Source of the DNA: Limnoperna fortunei
Taxonomy: Eukaryota > Mollusca > Bivalvia > Mytilida > Modiolidae
DNA: 64,000 bases
Assembly: GCA_944474755.1 (NCBI GenBank)
Contig: OX104113.1
Location: forward strand, 48,871,644-48,935,643
Direction of reading: 5' to 3'
The translations under genes were made by a program, and so were the position numbers. How positions within the stretch are numbered: position 1 is the first letter of the stretch; each line of letters opens with the position of its first letter. The notes under the pieces are model-generated. The model was given only the letters and a program-made list of their open reading frames with translations. It made no database searches and was not told the DNA's origin. Shown piece by piece: positions 45,777-56,200 of the stretch.

Positions 45777-46355
45777 CTAGACAAAGTCGATCTAGCGATC
45801 CCTGATACCTAAAATTTCTAACGTTTTTCGTGGACTTCGACCTTGAAATTTGATGGATTTCCCCCAAAATCAAAAGGCTTTTTACCAACCTGATATATAA
45901 CAATATCCCAAAGTTTCATTCAAATCGGATGCAAACTTTTTGAGTTATTGTCCGGAAACAACTTTTATGTTAAAATTTTTAACGTTTTTCGTGGACTGTG
46001 ACCTTGAAATTTGACGGATTTCCCCCAAAATCGATAGGCTTCTTACCAACCTGATATATGACAATATCCCAAAGTTTCATTCAAATCGGATGTAAACTTT
46101 TTGAGTTATTGTCCGGAAACAACTTTTTTGTTAAAATTTCTAACGTTTTTCGTGGACTGTGACCTTGAAATTTGACAGATTTCCCCCAAAATCGATAGGC
46201 TTCTTACCAACCTGATATATAACAATATCCCAAAGTTTCAGTCAAATCGGATGTAAACTTTTTGAATTATCATCCAGAAACCAAATGTGGACGGACGAAC
46301 GGACGGACATGAGGACCACTATATACCCCCGACTCTGTCCAGCGGGGGTATAAAA
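45777..46355 (-). mobile_element. Family-2 repeat, copy 3, reverse orientation, three subunits
   Basis: Starts CTAGACAAAGTCGATCTAGC (inverse of the CTAG end with its small hairpin) and ends ACCCCCGACTCTGTCCAGCG plus GGGGTATAAAAA. Three well-conserved subunits carry GTTTTTCGTGGACT-, ATTTGACGGATTTCCCCCAA and CAATATCCCAAAGTTTCA, making this the youngest-looking copy in the window. Confidence 0.75.
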
Positions 46356-46430
46356 AGTTTACAGACGACGACGACGACAACGACGCCGATGGATGCAAAG
46401 TGATAACAATAGCTCACATGACTCTTTAAA

Positions 46431-47455
46431 ACAGGACAAAATAGACATCTACAAATTTATTTATGAAATGAAATGACTATATAAACAAAATGAAAACAAG
46501 ATTACATGATCATGGTCTCAATCATTTCAGCATAATCTTTCACCTTTATCACTACTATGTGTTCAGAACTAAAATTAAAGGATAAAATAATGACAACCTC
46601 AAACTTCCATCCCTATAAAACAAAATATATTTAACAAGCTATATATCCTATATGTAAGTGAAACAAATGACAGAATACAGTATATATGTAAGTATCAAAT
46701 CGAAGTCCAACATATACATCTAATACCATTTGTTCAGTTTTTTTAAGAAAAGTGCAAGATAATAAGTATGATAAATGATATGAAAATATAGCTGATATCA
46801 ATGCAAACAATAAAAAAACCAATATCAATAGATATAAACAGCTTTCAGTTCTATTTATTAAATTGTTGTCTCTCAAGCTAAGTAGAATCTAATGTTTTGG
46901 AACTAACTTGTTTTATTATTACTTATCAAAACAACCCAGATCTTATTTTTTGTAATGTTTATTAGGAAAGCTGTTCTTTAAAGAAAAAAATTACAAATAT
47001 AAAAATTTAATTCCATACTTTAAATATGACTTTTTAAAAAACTTCCTCCTACTTGAATAGTCAGTATGCCTAAAAACTGCACTACATAAATAAAGCTTAA
47101 CAGTAAACACAAAATATATTTACATATTTGTTGAAATAAACTTCAAAACCAAAAGAAAACACAAAAAAACAGAAGCCAGCAGTTAAAATTTAAAATGCAG
47201 TCAATGAATGATAATATTATAGTACATAAAGACTGGTATAAAGTATCATGCATTTTACTGTGCTACTTATCTCCCCTCCCCCTACTTTAATCTAGTTCAA
47301 ATGTTCCTTAAAATTTCATCTTAAAGCATAATATCTACTGCAACTAATATCTCATCATCAATAGGAAATTAAAACAAAACATAACAATTGTGTCCTCAAA
47401 CACACAGCCGCCAATCATACAATGAAATTTGATTTATCAATGATTATAATCATGT
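46431..47455 (-). other. ERH 3' untranslated and downstream flank
   Basis: Downstream of the distal ERH stop on the minus strand. AT-rich, no coding sequence. AATAAA on the minus strand near 46853-46858 is one candidate poly(A) signal. Confidence 0.4.
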
Positions 47456-47549
47456 TCATTTCCCTGCTTGTTTCCTTAACATCACATAAATCTTCTCCTT
47501 CAGCCAGTCTTTATTGTGTGGTACGTAACTCCCATAATTCTTCTGAAAC
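47456..47549 (-). other. ERH: ERH alternative last exon B (distal)
   Basis: After a TTTTTTGCAG acceptor it reads [30 protein letters not shown], stop TGA (47458-47456). The ending AGK matches human ERH (which ends QQAGK), so this copy may be the ancestral form. Confidence 0.85.
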
Positions 47550-50500
47550 CTGCAAAAAATTAATCTTAATATTAACTTTTATTCTTAATATCGAAATATT
47601 ATGTTGCAATAAAAATCAGATGTTCAACAATACATGTAAGTATAAGTAACACGGTGAATGCCTACTTTTTTTTCATGCTTGTTTCCTTAACAAGACATAT
47701 ATTTTCTCTTTTAGCCAGTCTTTGTTGTGGGGTAGATAACTGCTAAGATTCTTCTGGAAACTGTAAAATATAAATATTCAGTACATGGTTCATCAACTTT
47801 TTTTTTCTTTTAAAGGAAAAAGAGAAAAATTCATGTACATGTTGTACATGTAAATTAACATATATAAATTCATTTCACATTTTTTTCCATTTACTAATCG
47901 AAAATAAAATACCAAAAACATATTTTTAAAAAACCAGTCAATTATACTACCCCACAACACAAGGAGACTAGAGATTTTATGTTTTAAAACATGCCAACAT
48001 CAACAATAAATAACAACGGTTCCAGTATAGATTTTACATTTTGTTAGTTTGTATACTTGTGCTCAAAAAAGCAAAATTTAGAGATTTTGTATTGGTATAT
48101 TGTGGATAATAAATATTATAATTTTTTTTATTTTTGAGGTTTAAAAAATAATTTTCATTTTCTTTATGCATATAGAGAGCCAAATGTTATTTACTATACA
48201 AATGTGTAAAAAATCGATCAAAGACAGAAATGGCCGCAGGGTTCACCACAAAAAAAAATTCAAGGGTGGAGGAACCGTACTCGTCAGACATGTCGATTCC
48301 CTAATACCAACTGAATGCAAAAAATAAATATATAAATATTCACCATATGTTTTTAATGTTTTTTTTTATCCAGCATTCTTAGATGGTAAATGTTCAACAT
48401 ATATTATTCAATAAATTAATTTCTTTCCATATTTGTGAATAGATTAATTAATTGAAGAGCTTACAAAACTTGCCCTACATCTTATCATAGTCTTCCCTTT
48501 GGTTGATAAAATACAATTTTGTGTTTCCTTGCAGTGTAATTTGGGATTGGATATGGGTTATTATCTTATCATGGTGAAAACCTTCTACCCTTGACACTTT
48601 TTATATTTTCTAAAGAAGTATTTGATTTCTATGTCCACAATAATTGCCTTTTTTAAAAGAAAATTTCAGTACTTCCATAAAAAAAATTGTGCATCCAGAG
48701 ACATGCAATTATATGTCTCTAGTGCAACTGACCTTGGATTACTGAAATTAACATACAGAATAATTGCTGTTTTTATTTTATGACTGAATTGATCTCAGTT
48801 TCATAAAATGTCAATTAAAATGTTACAAATTCAATAAAATGTTCACATGTAATATTATAAGTTTAATTCTTGTTTATATCCGTTTTTACTATGATGTAGA
48901 CTCGGGGATCCATGTAACGCTTCTAGATGCATATTGTACGCATGTTTTCAGTTCTTGCCACACTATTTCAACATCAAACGCATCCCTGTTCTCGTAGGTT
49001 AAAGCTATCGTATGCGTACGGATTTCCGTCTAGTTTGTTCCGTCTCCGATGCGTTATTAAATATTCTCACAAATGGCGATCGATATGTTACCTGTGTTTC
49101 TTCATCCGATTATCCACAGGTAACAATCACTCGGGCGGAAAATATGCCTAATTAGGATGTTTATTTAACAATAAACGTGTCATGGCTGATGGTCACCCTT
49201 TATAGTTGAAAATTAAGCGATGGTAATTACACTCGCTCGTGGTTTAAAAAGTGAAACTGAGAATGTGGCGACGTACATGGATTTTAAAGTGGCGCTTGGA
49301 AATGAAGCGCGGCGGGGAAAAAATCAAGCGTGGCGGCCCTCCACGCTAAAACAGCCTGTGGTGAACCCTGGGCCGAATTTCATTAAAAATTAACTAAGTC
49401 GGTTAACAGGAAGTAGGTGAACGACAGACCCCAATAGAATCCCATCTTATGGGAGCCCATGCTGATGCTGCATACCAAATTTCAAGAGAACGTGATTAGT
49501 AGTTGCTGAGAAAACTGTTACAAAACTTTTTTTCCCACCTGCCCGCATGCACGCCCAACATTCGCCATACTATAACCCGGATTTTCACTCTGTGAAATCC
49601 GGCCAAAAAAAGCAGTAGTACACAGTTACAAAAGTTATTGTATCATTTCAAACCATGCAATTATCATATATGGAAAAAAAGGTTTTAAATATATTTAAAT
49701 GTACACTGTTCATGTGTACAGTAAAACCCTTTCATTAAATAATAAAATATTATTTGGATTAAGATTAATTTGCATGTTTTAAATTAATTCTTAATGTCCC
49801 ACTCTGATTTATACTTACACTAAACAGCTCAGGTCTGTGAGTTGATCAATGAAGTCAAACAGCTGACTGATATCATATGTGATGGATGGACAATCAGGAT
49901 TTTGTCTCTTCAAGTGTTCTTCATAAATCTTACAGATTCCTGCAAATTTTCAATTTATTTTAAAAATGTACATGTTAACTTGAAAAACTGCTCTGTGAAA
50001 ACAATTAGTACCTGGAAATATCCCTCTGTGATCTGTTTACTTTTGTTTCATTATTCTTTTTAAAAAAATCTATACTACTTCAAATGTATGGTTTAAGTAA
50101 ATAACACGGTATATCTCTATTAATTAAAATACTCCTTTTAAAGAAACATTGTACTCCGGGAAGAAACTTTTACTTTTGTACATGTTGACCATGAGTACGT
50201 TTTTGTTGTTTTATGCCTAGCAAACAACTTTTCAGTTTTAAGGATTTGTTTATGTCTGCTTTGTACAAGACTAAAATGCCTCACTGGATTTTTATTATAA
50301 TGTAACTCTACTTAGACATTGTATTCTAAGCTGATCCCTTTTGCTCATACCACCAACCACAGAACAAACAAATAACAATTTTAATATCTTGGTTTGACCA
50401 GATTGGGGATCAAACCCATGATCTTTTGTGCACCAGGCAGTTTGTCTACTACATACTTGAATGTGGAAGAGAGAAAAATTTGCTAGGTTATCATTACAGT

Positions 50501-52711
50501 GTACATGTAAAACAAAAACAAAACATGAAAAGTGTATTTTTATCAACATTTTGGGTACTTCTCATAAAATGAACATTATTCACAAATTCTAAATGGAAGA
50601 AAAAGTAATACAGAATTATGACTACGGGTGCACCATACCTTCCAGGCATTCATTTAATGATTCATAATCTGAGTATGTTCTTGTGTCTGGGCGACTGTTG
50701 GGTTGTACAAGTAAAATTGTGTGAGACTGAAATGAGATAAAAAGAGAGATTATTTAAAATCTGATAATGCACAGACTATTGGGTGTCATATTTGTGATAT
50801 TGATCACAAAGACTGGATTTAGCAGGCTCAGCCACTCTGGCTTAAGTACATTGACTTATTCCATAAGCATACATTTAACGGTTTTTATTTTTTGTGTGTG
50901 TGTGTAATTAGTTTCTGTCAATAATGTCCTGTTGGACTTAAAAACCAGGGTTGAGATAGGGAACACTTATACTTACATACTGAAATCTGCTGTTGCCACT
51001 GCTTAAAAAAGAATATTAAAAAATTGAAGAATGTGTACATGGGACACAGATGCCCCCGCCAAATTTAGTCCAAAACAGGAAATAGTTGTCAGACAGGTCT
51101 GAAAGTCCAATAGATCGTACAACTTGTGATACTGAACCACCCTGCACAATTTCAAATTGTTCTCGTGTACGGTTTATGAGAAAAGCTTGACAGAAATTCG
51201 TACTGACGGACGGTCGTACGTAAGTACAAATGAAGTCGCAAACTGGAAGTAGTTGTCCGACAGGTCTGAAAGTCGCTTAGAACATACAACTTGTGATACT
51301 GATCTACTCTGCCAAATTTAAAATTGTTGTCATGTACAGTTTCTGAGAAAAGCTTGTCTGAAATTCATACAGACGCATGTATGGACGGACATGAGTAAAA
51401 CTTAAGGCCCCCAACATGTCGTCGCTGGGGCATAAAAAAACACAAATACAGCCTAAAAGTAAATTTGCATTTACACTAGTACATGTATATACAAAGGTGC
51501 TTCAAATGGACTACGCCCCATTTGTTTATATAGACCCATATAGAAAAATCGTGTTTGATAAACAATGAGCTCCAATTGAGTTAACAGTCATTATTGATAT
51601 GATGATTTCAGTAGATTGGTGTCCCATTAAGCAACTTTGGTTCAGCACAACTTTATGCCATGGAAGTGTGCTGAACGGAAAAATTATTAATGTTATTCTA
51701 TGAATAATAATAAAAAAAATTCAAGTGTGTTATCATTTAAAAACAAAAGAGAAATAATCCTGAAAATCCACAATTATAAAAATTTTATGTAAATAAAAGA
51801 AAAGAAAAAAAACAAACAACTGCAAAATTAATTACTTGCATGGCCTCGCTACTCCCTGTTTTGCAGCCAGGGAGAAGTCACTTCTCCCTACTTTTTTAGA
51901 ATGTGGTGACCTCTGGTAAATCCTCAGAAAAAAGTTAAATATGCAAATTCTTTTATATTTTTATTGGTTGTTGTTTGGTGTTTACCACAATTTTCAGCTA
52001 TATCATGGTGTCCAGTTTTTATATGGGGAGTTGTTTGAAATATTTTGTATGTTTTTAAGTGCAAAGGCATAAGTGCAAGTGGCCCAATTATTGAACATGC
52101 TGAAAGCTCCATAGTGACTTAAGGCATTACTTATTCCGATAAAAACATTTTGAAGAATGCCTCTCCAAAAAGCATCAAATAGTTTCATTGGTTTCTGTCT
52201 TGCTCAAGTTTGAGAGGGTGATATTGTAAATTTGTGTAACTTGATAACTTTTGTAAATATAGTACCAGGAGTAAGAAAGAGAGTGAGGTGCTGTTATGTA
52301 ACTATAAATATATTATGGCCGATTTAATAAATGGCCGAAATGTAGTATGAACGAATTGTGTATGCATGGTCGAAACATCCAAATACCGCAAAATAGTGAA
52401 GGAATTTCGAGTCCAATACCTTCCGGCTTACACGGGCCAAGGTAGACCCCAGACACTTTGTCTAAATTTGCCTATACCACCTGTATCTGTTTATTTTTTG
52501 AAATAAAAAACCTAATAACGCAGTGGTGAAGCATTAGGAGATAGCGGAAGGACACTGCATAGCGGCAGCACCACATAAAAATAAATACTTTGCTGCAATC
52601 TGAATCGGTGTTTCTATGTGCACCATTTGCAGCTAAAGTATAAGAAGTTATTATGATTCGATACTATTACTAGCCAGTTGCATTTGCATTTCGGAGAAGA
52701 ATTATTACCAT
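47456..52711 (-). CDS. ERH: Enhancer of rudimentary homolog, with two alternative last exons
   Basis: ERH is a small, extremely conserved nuclear protein; in other animals it dimerises and partners with splicing, RNA-decay and piRNA factors. Exons on the minus strand: 52711-52709 (ATG only), 50726-50639, 49939-49819, then either 47760-47673 (isoform A) or 47549-47456 (isoform B). All joins are in phase (0, 1, 2), giving 99 or 101 residues against 104 in human. The N-terminal exon reads [20 protein letters not shown], exon 3 has [20 protein letters not shown] and [18 protein letters not shown], and both last exons have [12 protein letters not shown]; all match ERH block by block. A first exon holding only the start codon is, as I recall, also the human arrangement; here it is chosen because ATG is followed directly by a GTAATA donor. 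It is the least certain exon. Intron 1 holds a family-3 copy and a MITE fragment, intron 3 a CAGGG MITE. Confidence 0.9.
47578..47583 (-). terminator. Candidate poly(A) signal for ERH isoform A
   Basis: AATAAA on the minus strand, about 90 bases after the stop of exon A and about 30 bases before exon B. Use of this signal would end the transcript just ahead of exon B, so choice of last exon could be set by polyadenylation. Confidence 0.45.
47673..47760 (-). other. ERH: ERH alternative last exon A (proximal)
   Basis: After an ATTTTACAG acceptor it reads [28 protein letters not shown], stop TGA (47675-47673). It has four amino-acid changes from exon B over 28 aligned codons but nine synonymous codon differences, the pattern of purifying selection on both. 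It retains the VLLR of human ERH where B has VMLR. Confidence 0.85.
48237..49370. mobile_element. CAGGG-ended MITE in ERH intron 3
   Basis: CAGGGTTCACCACA at the left is the perfect inverse of TGTGGTGAACCCTG at the right. GGCCG flanks both sides (48232-48236 and 49371-49375). The terminal repeats match those of the 26085-28455 element, so it is the same family with a different interior. It is inserted at the GGCCG edge of the repeat that follows. Confidence 0.88.
49371..49606. mobile_element. Short repeat with GGCCGRATTTC ends
   Basis: GGCCGAATTTCAT at the left faces GTGAAATCCGGCC at the right. The interior has GGAAGTAGGTGAACGACAGA, CCCATGCTGATGCTGCATAC and CCCACCTGCCCGCATGCACG. It was split at its left edge by the MITE. 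Confidence 0.6.
51021..51437 (-). mobile_element. Family-3 repeat, copy 2, reverse orientation, in ERH intron 1
   Basis: TTGAAGAATGTGTACATGGG, ACACAGATGCCCCCGCC at one end and GTCGTCGCTGGGGCATAAAA at the other are inverses of the family-3 ends. The inside carries AACTTGTGATACTGAACCAC and GACAGGTCTGAAAGTC. Confidence 0.75.
51508..51916. mobile_element. 3' fragment of the CAGGG MITE family
   Basis: Matches the right part of the 26085-28455 element: TGGTGTCCCATTAAGCAA, GGAAGTGTGCTGAACGG, then GGGAGAAGTCACTTCTCCCT, ACTTTTTTAGAATGTGGTGA and CCTCTG. The left end is missing, so it is truncated. Confidence 0.7.
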
Positions 52712-53297
52712 TATCTAACAGTTGGAACTTGCACGTTTCGTTTTCAGCATCCAAGATGGCACTCTCCGGCACAGAGAACATAACTGGTTCCCAGATATAA
52801 CCTCTGCCACACGTCATCCTCCATTTACTGCGGGATTACATTTGTCGTCTGCCCGTGACGTTGGTAAACAAAGAACGATGTTTGTAAAATAATTCACGAG
52901 ATCTTATTTATTTTTATATAGTCTTTTAAAACACTTTTGATACATGTTTACATTGAAATTACTGCGTTTGTACGCGAAGCTTATCCGCAATGAGAGCTAT
53001 CTCTCACAATGTCAACCAATGGTATGGCAGAGGTGATTGTGGTTGACGTAGGATACCCAGAATCCTTTGCGTGGAGATTGCCAAGATGGAGGGCAATTGA
53101 TTATCATTCGGAAACCACCTCGACTTTTCTTTAATAATGTGGATTCACATAAATTCTCACATCTCCAAAACGTTTAGTAAAATGTATTATTTATGTTTCG
53201 TTTCAAGAAATTACGATACACAGAACCATCAAATTGACACGACTTTCCGACTGTTTTTGTTGTTGACATTATGTAATTGAGAAAAAACTCCAACAAA
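52712..53297. promoter_or_regulatory. Bidirectional ERH / SLC39A9 promoter
   Basis: 586 bp between the ERH ATG (minus) and the SLC39A9 ATG (plus). It is GC- and CpG-richer than the flanks and has no evident TATA box. CCAAGATGG, a YY1-like core, occurs twice on the plus strand (52751-52759 and 53081-53089), bracketing the segment that has a copy at 18.2 kb. A CCAAT box lies at 53016-53020. TACCCAGAATCCTTTGCG at about 53054-53071 resembles the ZNF143/Staf site. All factor assignments are motif inferences. Confidence 0.65.
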
Positions 53298-56200
53298 ATG
53301 GACGAAATTTGGACATTGATTTTGCTGAGCGTTGCAATGTTAATTGGCTGCTACTTGTCAGGACTGATACCACTTGCATTTACATTTTCTGAGGTTAATA
53401 TATTCTCATTTTTCTCAACAGCTGATTATCCAAATATTTTTTCCGTATTTTAATATATGTATATTCAGAATCCAAATTAATGACCTATTTACAAAGAAAA
53501 GAGATCATCTCGAATCGTTAGGTGATGAATTTTAAAATTTCATTCTGTTAATATTGTCATGCTTTTTATTGTTGTATTTTGATTTCTTAATCGCATGATA
53601 AACATTTACGTCTACATTTTTGCCAATCAAATTGCGTGTTTTTAAATAATTGTCCCATTGAAATGTTAACTAAAAATAAAGCAAAGTTAAGTCACCCTAT
53701 CTTTTTGAACAGTTATTCTACATCTTCTTTTAATTTATTCCCATTTTAATAAGAAATCTACTTTATTTTTTGTTATAGCATCATGTTTGTCATGTTACAC
53801 ACGGTTCTTTAACAAAGGGGAATAATTAAACATAGTAAGCTGTTTCTCCTCCAACTATACTTTGTACAGTCAGCATCACGAGAAAATATGTGCGAAAATC
53901 AGTTCAAATCTAAAGAAAATATGTATTCTTTTTGGGGCAGATATGAACTTGGTGCAGGACATTTGCAAATACAATGCTAGTAGTATTGAAATGAGCATCA
54001 GTATCGCAATAAAAATTAGTATTTCGACAGTCACTAAAAAAATTTTAATCTGATTACTAGTATTTACATTTTCTGCAATTTACAGGAAAAACTAAAGCTT
54101 GTGACAGTGTTTGGTGCTGGGTTACTAGTAGGAGCAGCTTTAGCTGTAATCATCCCTGAAGGGATACATGCTATGTATAGTGATGAGTTAGGTTTGTTAG
54201 TTTTTGTGTTTGTGCTTATAACTATAGTTGTACACTGATCACATTATGAAAACATGCCAATTGAGCCAAATGAACAGATTTCACAACAAATAAAATTGAT
54301 ACATCAAAATTAAATTATTATTCAGTGATAATAATTATTAAGTGGAGAAACATTGCCAGAAAATAAGTTTTATTTTGTCACATTTCCAATTTTTAATCAA
54401 AATAATGCATATACTAGTACATGCTACTTTGTTTTCTCATGGACAATCTTGTTTGCATTTTGAACAAGGCATAGAATTCTACCCTTAGAAGCTTTAAGGT
54501 GATTTAAGTATTCTTTTCTTCCCAATAACTATGGGAATGAATATGGTTTTTTTGTGGGGTATTTAAAGATGTTTTTGTTTAAATTTTTAGGAAATAATCA
54601 CGAACATGGTCATTCACATGAAGGTGTTAAAGAGGAACCAGGAAAGCATTCAGAGACTGAAGCAACTCGTGAACATCATCATGACCATGGTATGGCTGAT
54701 ACCCATTCAGTTATTGGTGTGACATTAGTGGCAGGATTTATATTTATGTTACTGGTTGATCAGATTGGAGGATCGCACATGCATGGTCCTAAAGGTTTGT
54801 TATATTTAATTTAAGATTTAAAGTATGCATTTACCATAGATAGAATATGCTTATTGAAACCATAACTCGAAACATAAATTATTAAATAACCTGTTGAAGT
54901 ATGTGAACATTCCACAATATATTTATATTTATAAAATAGATACTGCTGTAACTCCTTAAATGGCAATAAATCAAAATTAAATTCAAAAAGACAATAGTAG
55001 GAGACCAAATTTAAATAAACTTGTTAAGTGTAGTGATTTTTATTAATTAATGTGTATATATAACTAAACTTACAACATTTGGACTAAACAGACTTATATT
55101 AATTAAATCTACTTTCATTTCCATTGTCATACATGTTACACAATTTTGACCTACTAAATTAACTCTTGCATGTTTAAAGATTGGAAAATCGAAATCACTC
55201 CTTATAATTAATTTTAGCAAAAACTGCTAGAAATTAATTCTTTAAAACATTCTATTTAGCACTGTTAGTGAAAAGAAAGCTTTGTACCTTTATAAACATT
55301 AACCTTAAATATTTATGGTTAATTGAGGTTTATCTCTTACAGATATGCATATAACATTGCATGGATAACAGGGAAATCAATTATCGTATAATACAGAAAA
55401 AAACAGCAGGAAATCAATTAAACACCAAACCAAAGACCAAGTTGCAAATGCAAAAAAGTGTTTTTATTCCGTTATTAAACTTTGCTGGTTTTTCATAGTG
55501 TAAAATACAGACAAAAATTTAGAAATAAAAAAAGTTTATTTTGTTTTCGTAATTTAGATACAGAATCAGGAGACACCATTGTTCAACAGAACAGACATAA
55601 AATAACAGCAACATTAGGGCTCGTTGTTCACGCTGCAGGTAATGTATGACGAGGCGATTTCTGTTTTTTATTATCAGCTTTCAGAAACACAACACAAACC
55701 TTCCAATTGAACTAATCAATAAAAGACAGAACAACAAATCACCAAAAGTTATTGAAAAAAGAGATAAATGAAACGTTAAATATTAGGGCATAAACCATGT
55801 GTGCACCTTTAGAAATTTTCAGTCATTAAGACCAGATGTGCATTTTTTTAGTTGACATTACTGTTTGTGCAGAGATTTGTAAAATAAAAATTGAAAGGAG
55901 TGTACAGATTGCAGAACAGGTAAGTTTTGATCTACCTATATACAATGCTGCTTGTTTCTTATTTAATGCAATCCTCTGTACAAAAATTTAATGTATATTA
56001 ACTTTGTCAAACAATGTTGTTATTTAGGAAACAAAATCTTTTATAGTCTTGTTTTATATTCATATTTTATTAAAACAACTGACAATACTTGATAGATATC
56101 AACTATGGTAAATACTTTATTTTTCAGCTGATGGTATCGCACTAGGAGCTGCTGTCATGTTAAATCACTCATCTCTCACTATTTTAGTATTTGTAGCTAT

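Larger units (their letters stand above)
44933..46430 (-). mobile_element. Family-1 repeat, copy F, reverse orientation, diverged
   Basis: CCAGAGGCTCTCAAGAGCCT then GTATCGCTCACCTGA is the inverse of the family-1 3' hairpin (terminal CTGG in place of CTAG), and AATAGCTCACATGACTCTT at the other end is the inverse of the 5' end, with a GAC run next to it (inverse of the GTC run). Its interior carries a tandem array (45035-45770) and a family-2 copy inserted at 45777-46355. Confidence 0.65.

Noticed and set aside
50970..51005. ATG near 50975 on the minus strand as the ERH first exon
   Set aside because: The ATG is followed by TAAGT with no GT directly after it, so it cannot supply an ATG joined to exon 2; 52709-52711 has ATG followed by GTAATA.
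51021..51437. Possible ERH exon in intron 1
   Set aside because: Sequence is the inverse of the family-3 repeat at 25471-26033; no ERH similarity and the flanking exons already join in phase.
53026..53120. Short protein beginning MAEVIVVDVGYPES in the promoter region
   Set aside because: Upstream of the SLC39A9 ATG, runs into stops soon, and the 18.2-kb copy changes residues at CpG sites as freely as expected for non-coding DNA.
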